45,434 nucleotides of DNA from Flavobacteriales bacterium (lineage in GTDB: Bacteria > Bacteroidota > Bacteroidia > Flavobacteriales_D > Parvicellaceae), in assembly GCA_020631555.1 (NCBI GenBank), contig JAHDGY010000001.1, positions 1-45,434 of the forward strand, written 5' to 3'. Below, piece after piece: positions 25,634-34,089 of the stretch (positions are counted from its first letter, which is position 1; each line of letters opens with the position of its first letter). Below the pieces are notes generated by a model. That model made no database searches. It was given only the letters and a program-made list of their open reading frames with translations, and was not told the origin of the DNA. The position numbers were made by a program, and so were the translations under genes.

Positions 25634-27085
25634 TTAAGTCTCTGATTCAAAAAATTTCGGATGAAAATTTATCAGGTATAATTTCTCAGAGGCCCTTGTA
25701 AATGCAGTATACAACCACCTTTTGTATTGCTTGTCCATCATTTGCTCTGTTAAAAACCCTTGATCAATAAACACCACCGGCCACTGACCTCCTTGAGATT
25801 TATGACAAGTAATTGCATAACCATATTTAATCTGAACTGCATTAAAATAAGGCGAAGTCAAAATTTTACGAAACCTAGCTCGCTTATTCTTAATGTCTGA
25901 ATAATCTAATTCTATCTCGTAAAACAACCTTTTCAAATCATCACGAGATAAGGACGCTTGTTCAGAATGAAGGGAATTGAGAATCAACTTGAGTTCTTGT
26001 TCCGGTTCTTCTGGATAATCCACCATCCGTACAATACAATCCGCGAACTGAAATCCATACAGCTGTTCAAATCGCAGAACCCGAATCACCTCCAGCATAT
26101 CTCCATTAGCAATAAAGCCAGCTTTTGAATTGGGCTCTAACCAGAAATAATTGTTTTTGACGACCATTAACCTATCCTCAGAAGATAGTTCCTCCTCTCG
26201 CCACAAAATTCTACCTCGTACTTGCTGATTAAACAAACCTGCTCTCTTATTTGATCTACAGACCACAATACATCCATCCTGACCAAACTTGTCATAATTC
26301 GATTCTAATTCATCCTGCAAACCAGAACCCTCTATCCGAATAATGTCCGGAAAATTGGCATGGTCAATTATTGGAAAACCGCTGGCCCCGTCGGAATCGT
26401 TGTGCAAATCTTGGCGCAACGCTGTGGCATTGGACAATACGCCAGAATCCCAAGCTTGTCGAACAACTTCAGTCAATTCATGTTCAATTACCGTCACTTG
26501 ATAAGAAGTTGTCAGGTACCTTGCATTTAATCCCGGACTTTGATCCTCCCCAACTGGTGGTAATTGCGCTCCGTCTCCAACAAGTAAGACTTTACAATTG
26601 GTTCCCATCCAAACGTACGCTAACAAATCTTCAAGCAAACTTCTTCCATCCGTGTTTTTACTAGAACTGTAGTGAGAATAATCTGGAATCATAGAAGATT
26701 CATCCACTACAAACAAAGTGTTTTTATGGCGATTAACGGCCAAACTGGTCACAAACTTACCATCCCGTAATTCAGAAAAGTAGATTTTTTTGTGAATGGT
26801 GTACGCCCTATGCCTGGTTGCCGAACCTAAAACTTTTGCCGCTCTTCCCGTTGGTGCCAAAAATACAGCAGACTGCTTAATGGACGGTAAAACTTTAGCA
26901 ACTGCCCCCATCAGGGTGGTCTTTCCCGTTCCCGCATAACCCTTCAAGACAAATGCAGTGCGCGAATTGTCAGCCAATAAATAGTCTGCGATTTTATTTA
27001 CCGCTGATTGCTGACCTGCTGTTGCCACATGTCCCAGCCCCTGCAGTAAACTTTGTACGAGCCTGTATTTTACATCCTTATTCAT
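25634..27085 (-). CDS. RecD-like ATP-dependent helicase
   Basis: This is a superfamily 1 helicase of about 483 residues from the ATG at 27085 (MNKDVKYRL). A TTG at 27100 would add five residues. Walker A is GYAGTGKTT, Walker B VVDESSMIP, motif III VLLVGDGAQLPPVG, and the C-terminal helicase motifs are YAITCHKSQGGQW and WLYTAFTRASEKLYLI. It is shorter than RecD2 and lacks the long N-terminal region, matching the small AAA_30/UvrD_C_2 proteins common in Bacteroidota. A role in DNA repair or recombination is inferred; no RecBC partner is nearby. It sits next to a dead IS, on the opposite strand. Confidence 0.88.
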   Translation of the reverse strand: MNKDVKYRLVQSLLQGLGHVATAGQQSAVNKIADYLLADNSRTAFVLKGYAGTGKTTLMGAVAKVLPSIKQSAVFLAPTGRAAKVLGSATRHRAYTIHKKIYFSELRDGKFVTSLAVNRHKNTLFVVDESSMIPDYSHYSSSKNTDGRSLLEDLLAYVWMGTNCKVLLVGDGAQLPPVGEDQSPGLNARYLTTSYQVTVIEHELTEVVRQAWDSGVLSNATALRQDLHNDSDGASGFPIIDHANFPDIIRIEGSGLQDELESNYDKFGQDGCIVVCRSNKRAGLFNQQVRGRILWREEELSSEDRLMVVKNNYFWLEPNSKAGFIANGDMLEVIRVLRFEQLYGFQFADCIVRMVDYPEEPEQELKLILNSLHSEQASLSRDDLKRLFYEIELDYSDIKNKRARFRKILTSPYFNAVQIKYGYAITCHKSQGGQWPVVFIDQGFLTEQMMDKQYKRWLYTAFTRASEKLYLINFHPKFFESET

Positions 27086-27171
27086 ATTTAATCGGATCAA
27101 CCACTACAATCATACAAAGTAACTTGAAAAGACGTTATCTGGACATTAATAACTCGAATGAAAAATAATTG

Positions 27172-27179
27172 TAGATTTG
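27172..27179 (+). promoter_or_regulatory. Bacteroidota -7 promoter box (TAGATTTG)
   Basis: This is an exact match to TAnnTTTG, 32 bases before the ATG at 27212, in the divergent gap between the helicase and the membrane-protein operon. No clear -33 TTTG is seen at the usual spacing. Confidence 0.5.
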
Positions 27180-27211
27180 TTCGGGTTAATCGCAATTAAA
27201 TAGCAACGGAA

Positions 27212-28069
27212 ATGAGTACGTTTGATCAAGCATGGCTAATTGTTAAAAAGTATTTGGTCCCTGTAATTTTTGGAGTTTTTGCATTGTTTGCGTTGTTGGC
27301 AACAGAAGCAGAACAAAACACATTTTATTATGTCGGTTTCGGCTCATTATTGGCAGCATCAATTGTTGCTATCGCGTTGATTGCTGGTATAATACCAAAA
27401 CCAGCTCGATTAGGTTTAAGTGTTGTTTTTGTAGGTGCTGTCGGTTATCTGTTGTATGCAAATGTTCATTCGGTTCAGAGTGAAATTGCAAGACTAGAAA
27501 AAATTAAGCTTGTTCGAAATGAAGTTATTCAAGGACTAGAAGATGTAAGAGATGTGCAGGTTGCATACCACGAAAAATACGGTCGTTACTGCGAATCAAT
27601 TAGCTTGCTCAGAAGATTCTTAGCCGAAGACTCTGTGGCTAAGGTCTATAAAGAAGGTGTTGTGCCTGACGATCCTGAAACATTTATGACAATTGAAGAT
27701 GCCAACAATATCGGATTGGATGTAATTCCGACTAGATTGACGGAATATCAAGCTTGTCTTTTGGGGGAACTAGGAGTCATTCATTTTGTTAGAGATACTT
27801 CCTACGCTGGAGTTGTCGACCACGTATTCGAAGCTAAGGATCAAGAAGTGAAAGAGAAAAGAGCTTTTGCTTTCAATTTTGACACCTTCGGAAAAGTGCC
27901 ACACAACAAATCAGGTGACGACTTTTGGATGGCCACCGCCGTGGCAAAAAAGAACGAAATAGATGTTTCCTGCTTTCAAGCGAAAGACCCAGACCCGTTT
28001 GTAGCAAAGGACACTTTGATCATTGGGTCTCTTGTAGACAACAAGACTAATGGTAACTGGGCTAAGTAA
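27212..28069 (+). CDS. Membrane protein of unknown function
   Basis: This 285-residue protein has three predicted membrane helices near residues 12-31, 38-60 and 66-84. The remaining 200 residues start with a likely coiled or helical stretch (SVQSEIARLEKIKLVRNEVI), then QVAYHEKYGRYCESISLL, which resembles the segment after the helix in pilin-like proteins. The C-terminal part is soluble, rich in charged residues and FNFDTFGKVP. I do not recognise the family. It begins an operon with DUF3822, rsmD and coaD. Its stop overlaps the next start by 20 bp, so the products are probably made together. Confidence 0.8.
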   Translation: MSTFDQAWLIVKKYLVPVIFGVFALFALLATEAEQNTFYYVGFGSLLAASIVAIALIAGIIPKPARLGLSVVFVGAVGYLLYANVHSVQSEIARLEKIKLVRNEVIQGLEDVRDVQVAYHEKYGRYCESISLLRRFLAEDSVAKVYKEGVVPDDPETFMTIEDANNIGLDVIPTRLTEYQACLLGELGVIHFVRDTSYAGVVDHVFEAKDQEVKEKRAFAFNFDTFGKVPHNKSGDDFWMATAVAKKNEIDVSCFQAKDPDPFVAKDTLIIGSLVDNKTNGNWAK

Positions 28070-28907
28070 TAGCTTGCAAAATCAATTAGAAAAAGGTTCA
28101 CTATTACTTAGGATTCATGACTATTTAGTTGATGCGTCGGTAATAGAAGGATTGTCTGGTGAGCCAATAGTTTTAACTGGTGCTCAAGAACAAATCTTGA
28201 AATCGTCTAACGACAAGGAGCATCAAAATGTGTATAAACTGAAGTCGGAAAATGACTTTAGCAAAATTACCGAAATGCAACACGACTGGAAAACAGTACT
28301 TGCACTTTCAACCGACATCCAATTCACCTTTATTCCTTCCGATTTCTTCGAAGAACGTGTAGTAGACAAAATACTGGAGTTTAACTTAGGAGAGCGAGCG
28401 AACAAAAGTGGACTTGGACAAAGTCCCAAAATGAAAAGTTTGTACAGTTATTCGGAGCGAGCCAAGTCTTACGTAGCATTTCGGATTCCAATTTCTGTAT
28501 ACAGCAAGATTCGACAAAAACACCCAACTGCAAAGTTCGGTCACGCTGCCGAATCGATTGCCAGTTTTGTGATCCAAAACCAGAACGACCTAATTATCGA
28601 CATTAATCACAACTCATGTATAATAGCCTATTCTGTTCAAAATGGACTAAAATTCTGCAACGGGTTTAATTTCATTTCGCCTGAAGATTTTCTGTATTAC
28701 GCTCTTTATGTTACCGATCAATTAAAACTTGATAAATCTGAAACCAAAATCGCATTAAGTTGCTCCAACAACGACCCACATCTATTTCATACAGTGCTTA
28801 AAAAGTACTTTCCAAATGTTACTCAAAAAGGATTTGTAAACCAATTAAATGCAAATAGAATTGTAAGTTTATCGGCAGGTCAGTTTTATGAGGATTATCA
28901 GCGGTAA
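28050..28907 (+). CDS. DUF3822 family protein
   Basis: This is a 285-residue protein of the Bacteroidota-restricted DUF3822 family. The visible pattern includes an N-terminal half with DIQFTFIPSDFFEE, a central VAFRIPISVYSKI, and HNSCIIAYSVQNGLKFCNGFNFISPEDFLYYALYVTDQL, which suggests an actin/hexokinase-like fold by strand pattern only. No nucleotide motif can be asserted. Its start overlaps the upstream membrane protein, and its stop overlaps the rsmD start by 20 bp. Synteny with rsmD and coaD, not biochemistry, is the main clue to its role. Confidence 0.75.
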   Translation: MVTGLSNSLQNQLEKGSLLLRIHDYLVDASVIEGLSGEPIVLTGAQEQILKSSNDKEHQNVYKLKSENDFSKITEMQHDWKTVLALSTDIQFTFIPSDFFEERVVDKILEFNLGERANKSGLGQSPKMKSLYSYSERAKSYVAFRIPISVYSKIRQKHPTAKFGHAAESIASFVIQNQNDLIIDINHNSCIIAYSVQNGLKFCNGFNFISPEDFLYYALYVTDQLKLDKSETKIALSCSNNDPHLFHTVLKKYFPNVTQKGFVNQLNANRIVSLSAGQFYEDYQR

Positions 28908-29430
28908 ATATAGAAGCAAGCGAATTGTTGTTCCTAAAAACATCAAAGCTCGCCCTACAACTGATTTTGCAAAAGAGTCTCTTTTCAATGTGTTGAGTAA
29001 CGAAGTCGATTTCGATGAAATAGAAGTATTGGATTTATTCGCTGGAACAGGAAATATTTCATACGAATTTTTATCTCGGGGTGCAGCAAAAGTTGTAGCC
29101 GTTGACATTGCTTTGGCCAGTTTTAAATTTATCACCAAAATGTCTGCAGAACTGGACGGCAATCTCCGCTCCATCAAATATGACGTTTTTAAGTTCATTA
29201 AAACGCCACGAGGTTCATTCGATATTGTTTTCGCAGATCCTCCATACGCTATGGAGGGGATAGAAAAAATACCTCATTTGATACGAGATTCTTCGTATCT
29301 TAAAAATGGCGGTACTCTAATTGTCGAACACGGCAAGGAGACCGATTTAAGTAAAATAGACGGATTTAAACAAATCCGAAATTATGGAAGGGTGAACTTT
29401 TCATTCTTCGAATTCGATGAAGAACAATGA
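28888..29430 (+). CDS. rsmD: 16S rRNA (guanine(966)-N(2))-methyltransferase
   Basis: This 180-residue enzyme methylates the N2 of guanine 966 in 16S rRNA, using SAM. Features are MRIISGKYRSKRI at the start, RPTTDFAKESLFNVL, the SAM loop LDLFAGTGNISYE (residues 48-60) and the catalytic DPPY (117-120). Length is normal. It overlaps coaD by 4 bp (ATGA) and DUF3822 by 20 bp, so three genes are translationally coupled. Confidence 0.95.
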   Translation: MRIISGKYRSKRIVVPKNIKARPTTDFAKESLFNVLSNEVDFDEIEVLDLFAGTGNISYEFLSRGAAKVVAVDIALASFKFITKMSAELDGNLRSIKYDVFKFIKTPRGSFDIVFADPPYAMEGIEKIPHLIRDSSYLKNGGTLIVEHGKETDLSKIDGFKQIRNYGRVNFSFFEFDEEQ

Positions 29431-29903
29431 AAATTGCGGTTTTTCCCGGCTCATTTGATCCAATCACACGTGGACACGAAGCCCTTGTGAATAGAGCATT
29501 AACGTTATTCGATAAAATCATTGTCGCAATCGGTGTAAATGCTAATAAAAATTATTTGTTCTCTTTGGACACAAGAAAAAAAGCAATTTCGCAGTCCTTT
29601 GGAAATCATCCGAAAATTGAAGTCGATCACTACAGCTGTCTTACTATTGACTATTGTAGAGAAATGAATGCCAATTTCATTTTAAGAGGACTTCGAACCA
29701 GTGCGGATTTCAACTTTGAACGTAGTATTTCGCAAATGAACCAAGCCATGAACCGAAATATTGAAACGGTTTTTCTTATGACAGAACCAGAATTGTCGGC
29801 AATAAATTCGTCAATCGTTCGTGATATAATTCGCAATGGAGGCAATGCTCAACCATTCCTGCCTGGAAAACTAGATATCAAAGAATTAGATCGTTTGGTA
29901 TAA
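29427..29903 (+). CDS. coaD: Phosphopantetheine adenylyltransferase
   Basis: This is a 158-residue cytoplasmic enzyme. It transfers AMP from ATP to 4'-phosphopantetheine, the penultimate step of coenzyme A synthesis. The nucleotidyltransferase signature GSFDPITRGHEAL (residues 8-20) is the family's T/HxGH motif, and LRGLRTSADFNFE and INSSIVRDI follow. Length is typical. It is coupled to rsmD by ATGA. Confidence 0.96.
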   Translation: MKIAVFPGSFDPITRGHEALVNRALTLFDKIIVAIGVNANKNYLFSLDTRKKAISQSFGNHPKIEVDHYSCLTIDYCREMNANFILRGLRTSADFNFERSISQMNQAMNRNIETVFLMTEPELSAINSSIVRDIIRNGGNAQPFLPGKLDIKELDRLV

Positions 29904-29922
29904 TAAATGTATAGACTGTAAA

Positions 29923-31368
29923 ATGAATAGAATACTTCTATTTGGTCTTTTTTGCTGTGTAATGTTAAACTGTTATGCAACAACAGTTCAATTGTTTGGC
30001 AATGCACCAAGCTTTGCTGAGAGAAATGTTAAAGTCTTTGTCCATCAAGATCCATTTACTAACACCCGACAAACGCTGGATGAAACCATAATTGATTCTT
30101 CGGGTAAATTCGAACTAAATGCAATCGTTGAGAAAATCACCAAAGCATTTATCCAAATTGAGGAAAAATATGCCATCATCTATTTAGACCCGAATACAAC
30201 ATCCTACCAATTTCATTTTCCGGCCAGTTTGGCTAAAAACTCTGTTTCTAAAAGTAAAGCAAGCGGAAAGTTGATTTTTGAAAATCTTGCTTCCGATGAC
30301 ATTAACACTCTAATTCTCGAATTTAATCTACTACTTGACGATTTCATGTACCAAACGTCGGTTTACTTAACGATGCCAACTTTACAGGACAGCTTATTCA
30401 AACCGCAGTTCAAAAAATTCAAAGCCAAAATCGATAGTATGTACTCGGGAATTGACAAACCTTACTATCAAGATTTCATTACGTTTTCCCTCGCACCTCT
30501 AGAAGAAGTGAATAACGGTAGACGCTGGATGTATAAAAAATTCATCAAAGACAAACCAATTCGATACAACCATGACCTATACTTCAGATACTTAACGTCT
30601 TTTTATGACAACACATTAAGAATTGGAACCGGATCAAAATCTGACATTCAAAACGCCCTGAATTCTAACAACGCTCTTGAGGAAGTAAAAAACATTATTA
30701 GGCAAGGAAAATACTCTGATCGTGAAGATATTATTGAGTTGGTAGTAATAAAGTCTATGATGGAACTATTTTCTAATAGAGCTTACAGCAAATTAGAGGT
30801 TATGAAAGTTCTTAAACAATTGCGCAGCACAAGCACGTTTCCAATTCATCGTCAATTTGCAACGAATGTACTTGATTACTTGACCAAATTAGACCCCGGC
30901 CAAATGGCTCCAAATTTTTCTTACAAGGCCAATTCAAAATCCAATTCGCTGGAAAAGCACGCAAAAAATGGCAAATGGGTTTACCTTCATTTCTGGGCCT
31001 CTTGGCACGATGCAAGTATTGCTGAATTTAAGCTATTAGAAAGACTTCATGAAAAATACGGAAAGCACATCAAAATAGTAAGCGTATCCGTAGACAAAGA
31101 CAAGGCGAATTTCGACCGTTTCAAGAAACTAAATCGTTTTTACAAATGGGATATTATCCATTATAACTTTGACAATCAACTCCTGGACGACTACAATGTA
31201 GCCCAGCTACCAACCTATTATTTGATTGATAGTATTGGGCGTATTAAAGAGTCTCCTGCGCTTGGTCCATCTCCTGACGGAACACACAAAACCATTGAAG
31301 AAATATTCTTCAAGATTAAATTGCAAAATGAACCCAAACGCTCCAAAGTAGGTTCAAAGTTTAACTAA
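29923..31368 (+). CDS. Exported thioredoxin-fold protein lacking the CxxC motif
   Basis: This 481-residue protein has a signal peptide (MNRILLFGLFCCVMLNCYA). A DUF4369-like beta-sandwich region (about residues 22-110) and a long helical middle follow. The C-terminal TlpA/AhpC-like domain runs from about 328 (PGQMAPNFSYKA). The segment that should hold the active site reads FWASWHDAS: the positions of the two cysteines are His362 and Ser365. The cis-Pro loop AQLPTYYLID is kept. It is probably periplasmic or lipid-free, and redox activity is unlikely. A binding or structural role is inferred. It ends convergently with the aspartate kinase gene, overlapping it by 8 bp. Confidence 0.85.
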   Translation: MNRILLFGLFCCVMLNCYATTVQLFGNAPSFAERNVKVFVHQDPFTNTRQTLDETIIDSSGKFELNAIVEKITKAFIQIEEKYAIIYLDPNTTSYQFHFPASLAKNSVSKSKASGKLIFENLASDDINTLILEFNLLLDDFMYQTSVYLTMPTLQDSLFKPQFKKFKAKIDSMYSGIDKPYYQDFITFSLAPLEEVNNGRRWMYKKFIKDKPIRYNHDLYFRYLTSFYDNTLRIGTGSKSDIQNALNSNNALEEVKNIIRQGKYSDREDIIELVVIKSMMELFSNRAYSKLEVMKVLKQLRSTSTFPIHRQFATNVLDYLTKLDPGQMAPNFSYKANSKSNSLEKHAKNGKWVYLHFWASWHDASIAEFKLLERLHEKYGKHIKIVSVSVDKDKANFDRFKKLNRFYKWDIIHYNFDNQLLDDYNVAQLPTYYLIDSIGRIKESPALGPSPDGTHKTIEEIFFKIKLQNEPKRSKVGSKFN

Positions 31369-32620
31369 TTGACTTCATAATTAGTCGAGCCGTTGCCCTA
31401 CTTTTCTGTTCCACCAATATTTTTTTGTCCGTGCTTACGCGATCTAAGGTTTCTTGGTCGTAATGTCTGATGGTAACAAGTTCCAATCCATCGTTATACT
31501 TCACGTTATAGGTCTCCCGTAACTTTGCAATCAATTTTTGCACTTGAGGAGATTCATCCACCGAAACTGAAAAACTAATTGCAGAATTCTGCATCAGATT
31601 AATCTTCACTCGATGGGAAGCAAAGTGCTCGAAAATTTCACTTAAGTTCTCTTCCACCATAAAAGAAAAATCCTTCGGAGAGATCGATATCAAGACTTGC
31701 TTCATTTTGAAAATAAACGACGGAATCAAACTATCAGCAGAAGTATCCTCATGAATTACTGTACCAGATTCCTCCGGTTTAACGAAAGACTTAACAAACA
31801 AAGGTATATTCTTGTTTTTCAGAGGCTGTATGGTCTTCGGATGAATAACCGTCGCTCCATAATAACTCAATTCAATCGCCTCTTTAAAAGATATATGATT
31901 CAATTTCTGTGTATTATCAAACCACTTCGGATCAGCATTGAGTACTCCAGGAACATCCTTCCAGATAGTAACACTTTCTGCCTCTAAACAATGTGCCAGG
32001 ATTGCAGCACTAAAATCCGAACCTTCTCGACCTAAAGTTGTAGCATGGCCAGTATTTGTGTGACCCAAAAATCCTTGTGTCATGAACAAATGCGCCTCCA
32101 CATTCCGAACCGCACCATTAACCAACTCATGTGTAGTGTCCCAATCTATTTTGGCTTCCTTATAAGTTACATTGGTTCTAATTAATTTTCTTGCGTCCAA
32201 CCATTCACAAGCTCCACTTTTTTCATTGATATAAGCAGAAACAATGGTAGTCGACAACAATTCTCCATACCCTACCAATTGATCGTATTCATAGGCATAG
32301 TTTGATGATGGTTCTGTATTAATACGCTTTTCCAAAGCACCGAAAAGTGTCTCAACTCGAGCAAAAATGACATGCGACTTATCCTCAAAAAGTTCGTTTA
32401 ATATTTGATCATGAAACGCTTTTGACTCTTCGATCACGGCCAATGGGTTGCGGTCATTGACATATTCATCCACCAGCTTTTCAAGCAAATTGGTTGTTTT
32501 TCCCATAGCAGAAACAACCACACCAATTTTCTCTCCCTTAAAAGAACCCAGAATTTGAACCACGTTCTTTACGGCCTCCGCGTTTTTTACGGAAGCGCCT
32601 CCAAATTTGAAAATTTTCAT
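31361..32620 (-). CDS. lysC: Aspartate kinase
   Basis: This is a 419-residue single-function aspartokinase, the first enzyme of the Lys, Thr and Met pathway. The kinase domain opens MKIFKFGGASVKNAEAV and contains VVVSAMGKTTNLL, TTLGREGSDFSAAIL and VWKDVPGVLNADP-like text (TIWKDVPGVLNADP). The C-terminal 120 residues contain two ACT-like regulatory folds (ISISPKDFSFMVEENLSEI and INLMQNSAISFSVSV). The ACT domains suggest feedback control by an amino acid. The SDR gene is upstream in the same direction with 12 bp between. Confidence 0.93.
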   Translation of the reverse strand: MKIFKFGGASVKNAEAVKNVVQILGSFKGEKIGVVVSAMGKTTNLLEKLVDEYVNDRNPLAVIEESKAFHDQILNELFEDKSHVIFARVETLFGALEKRINTEPSSNYAYEYDQLVGYGELLSTTIVSAYINEKSGACEWLDARKLIRTNVTYKEAKIDWDTTHELVNGAVRNVEAHLFMTQGFLGHTNTGHATTLGREGSDFSAAILAHCLEAESVTIWKDVPGVLNADPKWFDNTQKLNHISFKEAIELSYYGATVIHPKTIQPLKNKNIPLFVKSFVKPEESGTVIHEDTSADSLIPSFIFKMKQVLISISPKDFSFMVEENLSEIFEHFASHRVKINLMQNSAISFSVSVDESPQVQKLIAKLRETYNVKYNDGLELVTIRHYDQETLDRVSTDKKILVEQKSRATARLIMKSIS

Positions 32621-32632
32621 AGTACGAAATTT

Positions 32633-33421
32633 CTACAAACAACCAGTCCGGCCGCCGTCTACAGGAATGTTAATACCGTTAATATAACTAGCTGCGGGAG
32701 ATGCCAAAAAAGCAATTGCATTTGCTATCTCATGCGCCTCCGCTACCCTTTTCATTGGAGAGGCCGAAGCCATCATATTGGTAACCTCCTCTACTGATTT
32801 ACCAGTTTTAGAAGCCTTATTCTCAATGATTGATTGCAGTCTAACCGTATTTGTGGCTCCAGGTAGCACGTTGTTCACCGTAATGTTGAATTGCCCCAAT
32901 TCATTAGCAAGAGTTTTAGACCAATTTGCCACAGCCCCTCTTACCGTATTGGAGACTCCAAGGTTATTTAATGGCTGCTTTACCGAAGTAGAAATTACGT
33001 TGATAATTCTCCCGAACTTCTCCTCTTTCATTCCAGCGACAACCTCTTGAGCCAATAAATGATTACACAGCAAGTGATTCGTAAAGGCCGAAACATACTC
33101 TTCCAGTAGAGCATCAATTGCTTGTCCGCCAGCTGGCCCACCTGTGTTATTTACCAGAATATGCGCCGGTCCATTTTCTTCCAAATAGGCTTTCAATTTG
33201 CTCTGCAACTCTTCCGGTTTTCCAGAATCTCCTAGAATAAAACTGTGCTTCTGATTATTAGGTGTAGGTAATTCTTGTAAAACTGCTTCCAGTTTTTCTT
33301 GGTTTCGGGCAACTAGAACCACACTAGCGCCTAATTGCGCCAGTTCTAAGGCTGCCGCCTTTCCAATACCCTGGGTACTGCCACAAACAACCGCAGTTCT
33401 CCCAGATAAATTTAAATCCAT
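32633..33421 (-). CDS. Short-chain dehydrogenase/reductase with altered active site
   Basis: This 262-residue protein has a clear SDR fold: the NAD(P) loop CGSTQGIGKAAALEL, the segment LVNNTGGPAGG, and the C-terminal SPAASYINGINIPVDGG. The canonical Tyr-x-x-x-Lys catalytic pair is replaced. The corresponding stretch is LGVSNTVRGAVANWSKTLA, with Ser in the Tyr position and Arg in the Lys position. A subfamily with this pattern is known, but its substrate is not. The gene lies directly upstream of lysC in the same operon and divergent from the hydroxyanthranilate dioxygenase gene, so a link to aromatic or amino-acid metabolism is possible but unproven. Confidence 0.85.
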   Translation of the reverse strand: MDLNLSGRTAVVCGSTQGIGKAAALELAQLGASVVLVARNQEKLEAVLQELPTPNNQKHSFILGDSGKPEELQSKLKAYLEENGPAHILVNNTGGPAGGQAIDALLEEYVSAFTNHLLCNHLLAQEVVAGMKEEKFGRIINVISTSVKQPLNNLGVSNTVRGAVANWSKTLANELGQFNITVNNVLPGATNTVRLQSIIENKASKTGKSVEEVTNMMASASPMKRVAEAHEIANAIAFLASPAASYINGINIPVDGGRTGCL

Positions 33422-33555
33422 ATTAGTTAAAATTGATACTTAATTTGTCCTTCAATCCCGACAAACAATCGTATATTCTGAAGGTCAAGGCTTTGAAGAT
33501 TGTAGCTAAAAGTTTTGCTAAATTTACCAAATTTCGAACCCTAGTAACGCTATTT

Positions 33556-34089
33556 ATGGCAGTAAAAAAACCATTCAATTTACAACAGTGGATAAACGAC
33601 AACCGAGATTTACTAAAACCTCCGGTTAACAATAAAAACATGTACGTTGAAGCTGATGATTTTATCGTTATGATAGTCGGTGGACCGAATGCCCGAAAGG
33701 ATTACCATTACAACGAATCTGAGGAATGGTTTTACCAATTAGAAGGAGATATTTTGGTGAAAATTCAAGAAGATGGAAAAGCAGTTGATGTGCCAATTAA
33801 AGAGGGCGAAATGTTCTTGCTTCCTGCTAAAATTCCACATTCACCGATAAGAGGAGAAAACACAGTCGGACTGGTAATCGAAAGAGTTCGAAGAGGTACT
33901 GAAATGACAGACGGCCTCATGTGGTTCTGCGATAAATGCAATAACAAATTGCACGAGTACAAATTCAAGTTAACCAACATTGAAAATGACTTTAAACCTA
34001 GATTTAAGGAATTTTATTCGTCCGAGGAATACCGCACTTGCAACGCGTGTGGATACGTTATGGACATTGACAAAAGGTTTGTAGACTAG
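33556..34089 (+). CDS. 3-hydroxyanthranilate 3,4-dioxygenase
   Basis: This is a 177-residue cupin dioxygenase. It opens the ring of 3-hydroxyanthranilate on the way from tryptophan to quinolinate and NAD. I chose the ATG at 33556 (MAVKKPFNLQQWI) because the upstream in-frame extension to 33433 is not conserved-looking. Metal ligands His51, Glu57 and His95 are in HYNESEE and IPHS. Substrate arginines Arg47 and Arg99 are present. The C-terminus has a second, rubredoxin-like site with Cys125, Cys128, Cys162 and Cys165. Length is as in bacterial homologues. No other kynurenine-pathway gene is recognised in the window. It is convergent with the giant protein gene, overlapping it by 4 bp. Confidence 0.95.
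   Translation: MAVKKPFNLQQWINDNRDLLKPPVNNKNMYVEADDFIVMIVGGPNARKDYHYNESEEWFYQLEGDILVKIQEDGKAVDVPIKEGEMFLLPAKIPHSPIRGENTVGLVIERVRRGTEMTDGLMWFCDKCNNKLHEYKFKLTNIENDFKPRFKEFYSSEEYRTCNACGYVMDIDKRFVD

Noticed and set aside
33433-33555. N-terminal extension of the hydroxyanthranilate dioxygenase starting at 33433
   Set aside because: The known enzyme begins near MAVKKPF, and the extension would fill the divergent promoter region. With the start at 33556, the metal ligands fall at the family's usual positions.
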